A stretch of 64,000 nucleotides of DNA from Labia minor. Taxonomy: Eukaryota > Arthropoda > Insecta > Dermaptera > Spongiphoridae. Below the pieces are notes generated by a model, which was not told the DNA's origin, did not search any database, and saw only the letters and a list, made by a program, of their open reading frames with translations. The stretch is from contig OY720344.1 in assembly GCA_963082975.1 (NCBI GenBank), forward strand, positions 71,886,546 through 71,950,545, read 5' to 3'. The position numbers and the translations under genes were made by a program. This document shows positions 43,577 to 53,476 of the stretch, one piece after another (the first letter of the stretch is position 1; every line of letters starts with the position of its first letter).

Positions 43577-45182
43577 GAAGTGAAACTTCTTTAGCGGCGT
43601 CCTGACATTTGGTTGAGAATGGAGAGTGAATTGAAAAATTGAAATTTCGTAACGCATTCGTAACGCAAGAGAGAAAAAAGATATAGATATAACGAGTGAG
43701 AATGAGATAGCCTCTATCTCCGTCTCTCTTTTGTGCGGTGTTTCGTTCTTGAGAAAGAGGCTATCTGCGTCTTTCTTTTGTCCGGTCTTTCGTCTTTGAG
43801 AAAGAGGCTATCTGCGTCTTCGTTTTGTGCTGTCTTTCGTTCTAATACCCTCTCGCTAGGTCCAAAGCCCACGGCGCGCATGCGCGCTAGTACGTTGACG
43901 CGGAATAATATTTCTCAGCCTCTGCTGGGTCAAAGAATAAAAATTAGTATGTGACCTCACAGTTACCGCCTTTTAGATATATATCTATTCTTAAAATAAA
44001 ATTAAAAATATTTATATTATATTCATATATATGTAAAATAATAATTATATTATTTTAATATTCCTATAAGTTGGTATCACAATTTATTATTATTATGAAT
44101 TATTTATAAGTAATTAATATTATTAATTGGTATTAATAAATAAATAATATTAATTATATTAACTTAATATTTCTAACTTTTATTACAATAATGAGACGGA
44201 ATTGTTGTGTGTTAAATTAGATTTAATTAAAGATTGAATTTAGAATAATTAAAAGGGTTATTGAAACCGCGTATGCTGATTAGGGAATGACAAGATTGAA
44301 TAGGTTCAATTAAAAAATGCTTATATAAAATTATAACTAAAAATGATTTATTTAATAAAACTATAAGAATTTAAATTACAATTTAATTAATTTTTTGTGA
44401 ATAAATAAACATATATAAAAAACTATATATAAAATTTGAATTTTCATTTATTCATTCATTTAAAATTATTTTCCGATTGTTCCTTTAAAATAACCCCTCT
44501 TAGGGGGTCGGAAGGGGAGGCAACATAAGGGAATTTTCTTTCACTTTGTTATTGGGAAAAACCAGGGGGGGGGACAGTCTTACCAGGAAAAACCCAAATT
44601 GTCAGCGTCCACTCTGGGGTTTTAAACAGTTTTAAAGGAAATGTTAATTATAAGTTCATTTCTCAACGAGTTGTATCTTTAAATTATTTTTATTAATTTA
44701 ATTAATTTTAATTAATTTATAGCCAATAATAGTTTATTATAGCTAATAATTTTTTAATTTTTAGTGTAATTTGCATGATCATTATTTATATAAAAAAATA
44801 AACACATTTTGCAATTTCCCAGAAAGGCTTATAATGTCAAGCTCCCACATGTGTCCATTACAATTAAGAATAAGTAAGTTATGTTTGTCACGTTCACACT
44901 TCCACATGTGAACATTACATTTGAAATAGTAAGTTTATGATTCGACATAATTTGCAATATATCAATCAACCTCTTAAAATTAAGGTTCTTAGCATTTAGC
45001 AGGTAAAACACTTGGCGAGAGTCATTCAATTGAAAATTGCAAGGGTGGACTTGTTAATTGTATGTGCTTGGAAATATTCTTTGTAGGAGAGGGCAGTGTG
45101 GTTTATTTTTCTCTATTTCTCTCTCACTCACACTCTCAACTAAAATTTATCTTATTCTCTAGATTGTAAGAAGTTTCACTTC
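43577..45182. mobile_element. Probable 1.6-kb inverted-repeat element inserted in LINE-B
   Basis: GAAGTGAAACTTCTT at 43577-43591 is exactly inverted at 45168-45182, and similarity continues inward more weakly (GTTGAGA...GAGAGTGA). LINE-B reading frames stop near both edges, fitting an insertion or replacement there. The interior has GA-rich stretches (43665-43850), GC-rich 43860-43900 and 44490-44620, but no transposase. No clear target duplication, so the boundaries and class are uncertain. Confidence 0.45.
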
Positions 45183-45195
45183 CGCCACGTGTACG

Positions 45196-45363
45196 ATGCT
45201 GCACATTTTGCTTTTTTTTTTAATAGAATTATATGGTTCTAGATAATTTTTTATTATGTTATCATTATAATCTTTTAAATCTTTTCTTATATGATATTTA
45301 ACCAATTTACAAAGAATATTATGTTCGATTTTACCATCTATTGTGTTTCTTTTTATTCTTAAT
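45196..45363 (-). pseudogene. LINE-B linker between endonuclease and RT
   Basis: The minus strand reads RIKRNTIDGKIEHNILCKLV followed by KYHIRKDLKDYNDNI, which resembles the linker upstream of RT in RTE-like LINEs. It joins the endonuclease part at 45443-46968 to the RT part at 42069-43490, showing that they belong to one broken element. Confidence 0.65.
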
Positions 45364-45440
45364 CAGGGCCGCCCTAACCACAGGGCTAATTGGGCTATAG
45401 CCCTAGGGCGCAAGCCTTCTGGGGGCGGCATTTTTTATTG
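45364..45440 (+). mobile_element. hAT-end fragment in LINE-B
   Basis: CAGGGCCGCCCTAACCACAG followed by GGGCTATAGCCCTAGGGCG interrupts the LINE-B linker. The CAGGGCCG start and GC-rich palindromic interior are typical of some hAT miniature elements. The right edge and target duplication could not be fixed. Confidence 0.4.
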
Positions 45441-45442
45441 GT

Positions 45443-46059
45443 TTATATATTTTTACTAACTATTCTGTGTAATTTCTTATGAAAAGGGGCGCAAAATTCT
45501 TCGGATTTATCTTGCAACATTTTTATATTTTTTTCAAAAATATCGTATTGATCCTGTTGAATATTGGAGAATTTGATATTTTTAAGTTCATTTTCTACTT
45601 TTAAATGAATTTCTGTTGTTACATTTTGAATATTTATTATTTTCATGATTTGTTTATTACATTTTGGATTTGGTCTTCCTAAAATTACACTCGAAGATAA
45701 TTGTACCTTTATTAAACGATGGTCGGTGAAAAATGCAAATTTGTTATCAATTTCAAATTTACGTATCAAATTCATATGAGGAGATAGAATGTAGTCAATT
45801 TCGCTTTTATAAATTCCATTTAGAGCCATCCAAGTCCACTTTCTACCTGCTCTCTTCTTATAAAATGTATTTACAATTTTTAAATTGTTTGTTTGTGTGT
45901 GACAGAAGTGTACCAATCTAACTCCATTTTCACTTCTTTTTCCATAGCCATAAGGTCCGATGATCATCTTTTCTTCTTCTATTCTCTTTCCTACTTGGCT
46001 CTTGAAGTCTCCAATTAGAATTAATTTATTTTTAATATTGTTATGGTATTCGTCTACAA
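45443..46059 (-). pseudogene. LINE-B endonuclease, C-terminal half
   Basis: Reads NNIKNKLILIGDFKSQVGKR, where GDF-N is the usual motif and Asn is replaced by Lys. FCHTQTNNLKIVNTFY, WTWMALNGIYKSEIDYIL and FFTDHRLIKVQL follow. These are the later blocks of apurinic/apyrimidinic-type endonucleases found in RTE-like LINEs and in craniofacial development protein 2-like sequences. It continues the domain that begins at 46968 on the other side of the hAT insertion at 46060-46311. The altered GDF motif makes nicking activity doubtful. Confidence 0.8.
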
Positions 46060-46311
46060 CAGGAGTGGCCAACCCGCGGCCCGCCGTAAACATTTTTGCG
46101 GCCCGCGAGATTCATCACACTTTTATCATTATTATTATATTATATATGTTTATATGTAAAAATAATAGTAAACATAATAAAAATTCATTATTTTTCAATT
46201 TGTCACACCAAACAATATCTACAATGGGTATGTATAATTTTATAAGCGGCCCGCGAAGTTATGATGCATTTCCAAAGTGGCCCGCAAGATCATTTGGGTT
46301 GGCCACCTCTG
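46060..46311 (+). mobile_element. hAT miniature element splitting the LINE-B endonuclease
   Basis: 252 bp with ends CAGGAGTGGCCAAC and, inverted, CAGAGGTGGCCAAC. It is flanked by a perfect 8-bp target duplication GTCTACAA (46052-46059 and 46312-46319). GCGGCCCGC-type motifs lie just inside both ends. No coding capacity of its own. Removing it and one duplication restores continuity of the LINE-B reading frame region, so the insertion is younger than the LINE. Confidence 0.9.
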
Positions 46312-46319
46312 GTCTACAA

Positions 46320-46968
46320 CATTGGCGAGCAAAATATAGAAGTCGTCGGTTGTTTGTTCATCAGCCTCCGCTGTTGGTGCATTAACTTGTACTATTGTTA
46401 TAGTACAATTGTTTTTATAGGCAAGTTTCAAAAGTGCTATTCTATCCGAAAAACCCCTAAACTCTACAATAGATTTTTTCATGCTATTTTTTACCATGAA
46501 ACCCACTCCTCTTCTACCTCTCATCTGACCAATGTAATAAAAAATATAGCCAGATTTCCTTTGTAATATTTTTTCACCTATTCTCTTTACTTCTGACAGC
46601 CCCAAAATATCAATTTGAACACCTTCAAGAGCATTTTCAAGTTCGATTAATTTTTCCTCGACTTTCAGACTGCGAACATTTAATGTTGCTAGTATTATTT
46701 TTTCATATTTATTTTTATTATTTTTTTCCTTTGAATTATTTTTATTTAAGTTTCTATAGGTATGTTTCTTTTTAAATGAATTCTTTTGTTTTAATTTATT
46801 CTTTTCAGTATTATCATTAATTCTATTAAGGTTAGTATGGTCGAATATATTATGAATTGGGAGGTTTTGGTCGGTTATGCCAGAGTTGACCAGACTTACT
46901 GGGCAGGAGTCGAGATTTTGAGTATTTTTTTCTTTCAGATGTTCTAAAGACCTAGCTCCTATGATCAT
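46320..46968 (-). pseudogene. LINE-B endonuclease, N-terminal half
   Basis: Reads KIILATLNVRSLKVEEKLIE, VQIDILGLSEVKRIGEK (catalytic Glu in SE-K), RGRRGVGFMVKNSM and NNCTITIVQVNAPTAEADEQ, the ordered early blocks of the LINE endonuclease. It is preceded by a Lys/Asn-rich linker. The remainder lies at 45443-46059 beyond a hAT insertion. Confidence 0.82.
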
Positions 46969-46971
46969 TTC

Positions 46972-47466
46972 CTATTCATCGTCATCACTCTCGTCAGGCT
47001 TTTGGGACCCATCACATTTTTCTATATTATTATGAAATGATGTTATTTTGCCTTCATTTCGTCTAATTCTCTTTTCTTTATTTTCTATTTTATCATTTGA
47101 TTTATCATAAGTAGAACTATTTTTAGAATTTTCAGGAGAATTTCTTAATGCTCTTTTTTTAATATTTTTATTTTTATTCGATTCATTATCAAATTTTTCT
47201 ATAATAAGTTGATCGTATTTTAATATGGCAAATTTGCCTTCTTTCCTTGTCTTTATTAATTTAGGAATTAATTCTTTCCTTCTAGCCAATACATCTTTGG
47301 GAAAATCATCAGTAATATAACACTTCGAATTTTTAAATTTTTTATTATTTCTGAGGATAATTTTTTTATTTCTCAAAGACAGCATGGATATTAGAACTGG
47401 TCTTGTTTTCTGAGGGGCGTCCTATGCGCTTTATAATATTAATATGTTCAATATTAATCTCATTAT
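46972..47466 (-). pseudogene. LINE-B N-terminal RNA-binding-like region
   Basis: Reads SMLSLRNKKIILRNNKKFKN, CYITDDFPKDVLARRKELIP and KEGKFAILKYDQLII, similar to the part of L1-type ORF1 proteins downstream of a coiled coil. HINIIKRIGRPSENKT comes just before it in another frame. A basic, charged tail follows and runs toward the endonuclease. Interrupted upstream by the Helentron-like element. Confidence 0.65.
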
Positions 47467-47468
47467 TG

Positions 47469-48125
47469 TTTTTACCGACCGACGATAGTAAGGGAGGTAT
47501 TGTTTTCACACCAAATTTCACATGTGGAGATTTTTACATATCTCCACGAATCATGCATTTTCTTAACAGAAAAAAGTATTTTTAGCATGATGTCTGTCCG
47601 TCCGTCTGTCCGTCTGTCCGTCTGTGCGTCCGTATAGATGTGTACAGCCTGAACGGCTTAACGGATTTTGATGAAATTTGGTATATTTACTTAATGCATC
47701 AGTGGGATGAATTGATCAACTTTTGGTGCAAATCCGGAAACCGGAAGTGGTAGTATTAGCGATCGACGATAAGAAGGGAAGGGTTATTTTCGCACCAAAT
47801 TTCACATAAGGAGATTTTTTTACATATCACCACGAATGTATTGGTTTTATCCTCGGGAAAAATCATCTTCATTATGTTTTTCTTAATTTAAAATTATATG
47901 ACGTCACCCAGCCCTTCATGACGTCACAGCCTCGGGTAACGCCGGCAACGCCGGCTACTTCAGCTATATATTATAAATAAAATAAAATTAAAAATATTTA
48001 TGTTATATCCATATCTGTTTTTTATTACATTAATAGATATATTAAAATTATTTGAAATTGTTTCTGTAGCTGGAAATTAATTTATTTCAAACCGTCGGTC
48101 GGTTCGGACCTGGCCACAGGTCAAC
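47469..48125 (+). mobile_element. Helentron-like miniature element, copy 3, inside LINE-B
   Basis: Full-length copy with both ACCGACCGACG subterminal repeats, the final hairpin GACCTGGCCACAGGTC, and the longest GTCC/GTCT microsatellite of the family (about 47594-47633). It cuts LINE-B between residues read as SIVKENK and NNEINIEHI. TTATT occurs on both sides (47463-47467 and 48126-48130), but because other copies also end ...CAACTTATT this may be element sequence rather than a duplication. An extra GCCGGCAACGCCGGC block near 47941 is absent from the other copies. Confidence 0.72.
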
Positions 48126-48535
48126 TTATTTTCTTTTACGATTGATATCACCTTATCCTCCAGTTCGCCAGGATGTTCCTCGTCTTCATCCAACCCATGT
48201 AATGTAATGTTTTTTGATTTATTTTCATGTTCCATTTTCCTCATTCTTTGTTCAAGTCGAGTAGTCTTTTTTCAAATGTTTTGAATTTTTGTTCTACGAA
48301 AGAGAATAACTTAGTTTCAAGATGTTCGTTATTCTTTTTTATTGTATTTTTTATATCATCCTTCCACTCTCGTAAGAAATTCAATAATCCGGTTCTTTCC
48401 ATTATTTTCCCCAAAATATTATATAAATGAGTCTCCTACCTGACAAAGTGAGAATGATAAGCAGATGCCCACTATAAGTTTCGGCAGCTCTCTCGAAATG
48501 CGTCCGTTCAGCTTGGACTCTCGCACTCGACCAAT
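48126..48535 (-). pseudogene. LINE-B 5' end: coiled-coil start and leader
   Basis: The minus strand from about 48400 reads MERTGLLNFLREWKDDIKNT, a coiled-coil-like ELETK..FVEQKFKTFEKRL region, and after a frame change MRKMEHENKSKNITLHGLDE. This resembles the start of L1-like ORF1 sequences. The region 48440-48535 probably is the 5' leader, GC-richer than the AT-rich flank at 48540. Confidence 0.6.
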
Positions 48536-48539
48536 TTAT

Positions 48540-49250
48540 TATTACTATAGTCCAAATACATATATTGTCATTGAATAAATATATGAAATATATAATAATA
48601 ATTAATTATATAACATAAAATAAATTACAAAAATTTATCGATTAAAATTAAAATGATTTCTTTAAAATATGAATTAATATAGATTGTTAAAAAAAATAAT
48701 TGTCATATACAGATTAGTTTTATGTATAATATATGTTTATTAAAACAAATAATATACAATATATGTACAAACACATATAAAATGTTTGACAAATATATGT
48801 TTGTTTTTTCTGCTTTGATGAGGTGGTGAAATCATCCTGGATTAACCATTAATGATTGTTATTTAACAAGATAGGACCGGACTTTTTCCGGCTAAAAACC
48901 CTACCACTTCATGCTTGTAAAATAGCTTCTGGTAGAATTTTTATACCGACTTTGGAAATTGATGGAAAATAAGCTATATCGTTATTTTCTTTCATTATTC
49001 CAAATAAACTATAAATGAACAAAAAATATGAAAACGTATTATTCAAATGCTGTTTATTGGAATACTTTTGAAATAAAACACTGTTTATATGTTTTATGTG
49101 CCTTTTGTACAAACTTTAATTCCCTCTCTAGTACTTTTTTGTCTTGCAGCTGGGCATTGAATGTTGTAGAAGGATAGTGAACTCGTTGATCAGTTTCCAT
49201 TCTCGTTTCCCAGAGCTCTAATTATTCAGATATGCGCGGGCTTGGCCAGT
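48540..49250. other. AT-rich spacer
   Basis: No gene recognised; GC-richer patch at 49140-49250 unassigned. Confidence 0.4.
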
Positions 49251-49254
49251 TAGA

Positions 49255-49410
49255 GATGCTAATAATAATTTGAAAACAGACGCGGGCGATATTAAAAATA
49301 TATGGAGGAACTATTTTGAAAAATTATTAAATTCGAATCTAAGTAATAGATCAGAAACCTTATCAGTAGACTCAGCAGAAATTAATCTCGAAGAACCAAC
49401 GTTACAGGTA
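49255..49410 (+). pseudogene. LINE linker fragment upstream of RT
   Basis: Reads GDIKNIWRNYFEKLLNSNLS followed by SAEINLEEPTL, matching the segment just before the RT domain of RTE-like LINEs (a W..YFE.LLN motif). It ends abruptly where a LINE-A tail begins, so that LINE-A copy probably inserted here. Confidence 0.6.
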
Positions 49411-49632
49411 GAAATCTATCTATCTCTGTGACTCTACGGAACTCGAAAGTTCTTGGCCGCAGCAACAACACCCCTCCAAGTCTTCCTATTCTGAGCCACA
49501 ACCTTCCAGTCCCTATCCTCTCCCATCTCTCTCACAAAGCCCGCTTGGAAGACCAAGGACGCGGTGGGTGGATAATGTAGGAAGGGGCGTGAGAGAGATG
49601 GGAGAGGAGAGGGATTGAAGGGTTGTGGTTGC
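49411..49632 (-). pseudogene. LINE-A copy with inverted 5' part (head-to-head)
   Basis: 49411-49539 is LINE-A 3' sequence on the minus strand, ending with the tail GATAGATAGATTTC. At 49540 the orientation flips and 49540-49632 reads LINE-A on the plus strand (CCGCTTGGAAGACCAAGGAC, CGGTGGGTGGATAATGTAGG, AGAGATGGGAGAGG). About 35 bp are present in both halves. A 5' part inverted relative to the 3' end is the known product of twin priming during LINE insertion. Confidence 0.7.
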
Positions 49633-49809
49633 CCACCAAATACACATAAGGTTTCCGGAAGCCAAAGAGAGCAAGTTCGATTCCCTTCCTTCCGCTCAAC
49701 GCCTATCCCCACCAAGCGACCTTCAATCAATCACCAATCACTTATTAGCATTTCAGCCACGCGGGATCACATGGTGTCGCGCCGACTTAAACTAAACCAC
49801 ATTAACTAA
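49633..49809. other. Unclassified stretch with a B-box-like motif
   Basis: GCAAGTTCGATTCCCTTCC near 49671 resembles a tRNA B box, hinting at a SINE remnant. No A box, tail or target duplication found. A second GC-rich part ends near 49795. Confidence 0.3.
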
Positions 49810-49811
49810 TA

Positions 49812-50007
49812 TGAATAATCTGGACGAACAGAGCCCATGGGCCAACATCATAGCCATGGCCCCCTGATAGCCCCATTCGGTTAGAGTCATAATTCCTCCG
49901 ATTACTAATCTTATATGGGAAACAGAAGAATAAGCTACCAATCTTTTTATGTCGACCTGTCGAACGCACAAAATGCTAACCCATGCCCCTCCTACCAGTC
50001 TTAATCC
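49812..50007 (-). pseudogene. nad4: Nuclear mitochondrial insertion: nad4 fragment
   Basis: The minus strand reads a central block of NADH dehydrogenase subunit 4: LVGGAWVSILCVRQVDIK, LVAYSSVSH, LVIGGIMTLTEWGYQGAM and LAHGLCSS. Three AGA codons fall where nad4 usually has Ser or a small residue (K-S-LVAYSS, SH-M-S-LVIGG, CSS-x-LF), so the sequence makes sense with the invertebrate mitochondrial code (AGA Ser, ATA Met) and not the nuclear one. It then ends in a TAG and unrelated DNA. About 65 codons; no start or complete domain. Untranslated DNA of organelle origin, GC-richer than its surroundings. Confidence 0.85.
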
Positions 50008-50009
50008 AA

Positions 50010-51495
50010 TTCACCAGCCCCCCCACTTTATGGTTCAACTTCCACTAACTTTAAGGTTCGCATTTTAAAATCCATTTTTAAATGTTTAAAATTTCCCTTC
50101 AATATATCGGGATTTTGGGTTGATAGGTTGGGTGGTTTTGTACTCACTGCGTTGCTCGGAGCTCTACAGACCTAGAATCCCAAAAATATTCCCACCTAAA
50201 TAACCTCTTGAAAATGGTGCCAAAATGGGTGCAGAAACGTCTAGAACAATCTCACAACTATACGTGAACATATTCCGGATAAATCCGATAATAATCATTT
50301 ATATATATATGCGATTATTTAATAATATTTTTTTATAAAATTAGAAATTTTTATGACATAATAAAGTGAAAAATAAAATTATAATTTAATAATTTATAGG
50401 TGATTAATAATAATATTTTTAAAGTTTGCAATCAATTTTATATTATTTGGTTATGAAAAATATATGATTGGAAAGTCATGGAAAAATTTTTTATTTTAAA
50501 TTAATCTCACACTCCCTCTTAAAAATTATGATAAAGTAAAAATATTAAAATCCATGAATATTAAATAGTTATTGATTTTACATTTACTTACCTAATATAT
50601 GTATAATTTTTGCTGATCTTTTCACTATATATATATATATATATAATATTTCTATATTATTATTAAAAATTAATTTGAAGGGATTCTTTTGGTAAAATAA
50701 ATACCGTATATTTTTAATAAAATGTAGAGATAGGAACATAAAATTTTCCTGATTTGCAATGAGTTTGGCAATCACTCATCCAATATTACTTTCTTATTCT
50801 TTATTCGCATCATATTGGCATTTGTCGCTTTGTTTTGCCAAGAAGAAAATTAATATTGATTTTCAAGAATAAATTGTGGCTTCGAGCTCGGGGGCAGAAG
50901 TCCAGACATCCATTATGCATGTTCCAGTGACCTTCCCAATCCTATGACCCCTCTAGCATTTCCAGCCTTGTATTATTTCCTCAAGCGGCAAACTTGTTGA
51001 TAAACTTCTTGAGTGAAGAACACAACTTTAGCAGAATTAAATATTGAATTGAACACCAACTCATCCACTTGTTTTTATACGATTAAATCGTTCTTCTTTA
51101 ATAAATTAAATTACTTGAAATACACTTGACTATATTCGCAAGAATAGAAACGATTTTCATAAGATGTTAAATCAGCATTTAATTACTTTGTAATTTAATT
51201 TAATTTTAAAGAATACTTCTAGATTAAATAAAATATGATTTCGAAAAAGATTAATCATATTATTAATATTCAAAATGTTCACTTCTATTATATTATATTA
51301 ATTATTTGGCAGATTTTCTAGATATCTATTCAAGGAAACTAAATTTTGAAATGAAGTTTTCAAAATAAAATTAATTTAATAGATAAATGAAAGATAATTT
51401 ATATTTGGATTTATATAAATGTGTTTCCAAATATCAACCGAAGAAAGATGCAATCAATGACGAATAGCTAAGCATGATTTCTATGCACATCTAGA
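50010..51495. other. Mixed AT-rich DNA, no gene recognised
   Basis: A moderately GC-rich part at 50010-50280 follows the nad4 piece and another lies at 50876-51000; neither was identified. An (AT)n run lies near 50624-50645. Confidence 0.4.
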
Positions 51496-51499
51496 CCTG

Positions 51500-51745
51500 A
51501 ATAGGGTTTTAAAATCGAGAAGGTTATGCAAGGCAGGGTACGTTTATAGAATTGGTGGGATAAAACTAAAAGAGAAATTTATTTTGAAAGTTTCTTGATG
51601 GTAGAACAAGAACGCCATGTTCATGCTATATAATGATGGATTTTGGAGAGTTGAAAGAGAATAAAAGTTGGATATTAATGGTAAAGCAAAGAAACACGTT
51701 TGGAAGGTTGGTTACTGAGTCCGGTAGCCGACAAAAGATAGATGC
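51500..51745 (+). pseudogene. Worn LINE C-terminal remnant
   Basis: GGTTTTAAAATCGAGAAGGT followed by a CAAGGCAGGGTACGTTTATAG stretch lines up with the IKSKRLRWxGHVxRM block of LINE-A-like copies but is strongly diverged. Further matches near 51690-51745 are weak. Probably an older relative. Confidence 0.35.
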
Positions 51746-51749
51746 TGCA

Positions 51750-53090
51750 AATTAAAGAAATTATTTTAAAAAATGAATAAAACAAACAAAATGCTAAAAT
51801 GAAATCTATATATATCAATATTATATTATAAGTGGGTTATTATTTATATTTGGTATATAAATTTATAGTGAGCATAGGATTGAAATGAAATTTTCTACTA
51901 TATAATTCTAGGATAATTTTATTTTAATAATTTAGAGGGAAAGCCAAAAAAATTGTTAATTGTCTTTTACTTCTAAGTGGAAAATTATGAGAACTTGTAA
52001 AATAGAAAATTAGTTCTCAAAATTTAAAAAAAAATTTTAAATTTACAATCATCAGTTATAGAAGTGTCTGAATTTTAACCACAGAATCTTTCCAACCGAC
52101 TGTTATATATATATATATATATATTATAAGATTAAATGGATACAATTATCTTTCATTTACTTTGATTTCATCTATACTTAAATTTACTAGCATTAATTTT
52201 CTAAATTATCAGAAAAAAAAAATTCCATTACTATGAAAGAAAAGAAATGGCATTGAAGTTTTTTTATTATTAATCCCTATATATACGAGATATAATTAGT
52301 TATTTATTTTATCTGCGAAAGTGGTTCACCCTCCCTCCCCCCTCCTTTAAATGAAGCCATTAGAGCGCTTCCCGATCTAGGAATTGTGACAGAAAAACTT
52401 TGAACGTAGTTTTTTTTTCTTAAATCATTGGCTGTGATTTTACTTTTGTCATACATTTTTTTCTTTTTTATTATTTTCTTTCATTTCATTTTCGAGCAAT
52501 GCACCTTCAAGGAAAGGGGAAACGATGATCAGAAAAAGAGAGAAAGAGAGAAGCCAAGAGCTCGTTCAAGCGTAGCTTTTGCTATATTTTTACCAAACGA
52601 GCCCCCACCCATTCTCTCCCACATCCAGGACCAAACCAATGTCACGGGTTATTTATCTACCCCAGGGGCCAATGCTCCCTTCGTCTCACGTCCCCTGTCA
52701 CCAAAGTCGCGTTCACTCACATCAAATTAAACACAAACGCGAAAAGTTGTTGACGTTCTTTATGAATCATAGATAATAGAGCTAAGTTTTATATTTTAAT
52801 TAAATTTACAAATGATTAGCTATAAATTTTTTGTAAATAAATGTATTAATTATACTATAATTGAATGATTAAAAGAGTTAAAAGTTGAGATCTATTGAAA
52901 ATTCCTAAAAAAATTTATATTTATTTATAGGTAGGTTAAAAGAGTAATAAAAACAAAAATTGTATAAACATATCGAAAGTTATATATATTTATAAAGTTT
53001 TGAATTCTCAATTAATAAATATAATGTTAAAAGTATTAAAAACGATAAAAGAGAAGGAATATATGGATTTTTCTGATGGATTATTTAAAT
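51750..53090. other. AT-rich DNA with a GC-richer block at 52320-52740
   Basis: The block 52320-52740 has C-rich runs and a purine-rich AGAAAAAGAGAGAAAGAGAG stretch. Open frames there (52428-52730, 52579-52776) are unsupported shadows. It might be a promoter or 5' exon region of a host gene, but nothing confirms this. Confidence 0.35.
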
Positions 53091-53247
53091 GATTTTAAAA
53101 AAAATATAATTACTCACTTTTTACTATCTCGTAAGAGATAGTATTGCGATCACGAAAATTTTCGATGTTGAGATTTTGATGTTTTTATACGTTTTGATGG
53201 TTCCTGAATCATTTTCACTAAGGTTGAGAAAAATGTCTCTCTGTGTG
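53091..53247 (+). repeat. Left flank of the R1 insertion: older repeat with hairpin
   Basis: Contains a strong small hairpin TACTATCTC-GTAA-GAGATAGTA (53124-53145) and runs into TGTCTCTCTGTGTG. With 58254 onward it probably formed a single (GT)n-bearing repeat before the R1 element inserted. Confidence 0.5.
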
Positions 53248-53476
53248 TTTTTTTTTTTTTTTTTTTTTTTGTATAGCGAAGGAAATACATTTACGTATCA
53301 TTAGGTTTATAAGGTTTGCCTAGTATGTCGGACTCAAGATGTTAATACCGACTAAAACCTCCGCTTTCCTCCAACCTCAATCCCTCACGGGAACCGCCGT
53401 TAGGCATTACTTCGTGGGGGGAGGACATAGCTAATGCTCTTCCTTCAGGTAGCTAAGGTGTTATTTTTCCTTTCTC

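Noticed and set aside
47403-47585. Open frame over the start of Helentron-like copy 3
   Set aside because: Spans the LINE/element junction and reads non-coding element sequence.
47594-47633. Tandem GTCC/GTCT units resembling a repeat array such as CRISPR
   Set aside because: Four-base units without spacers in a eukaryotic transposon; a simple microsatellite.
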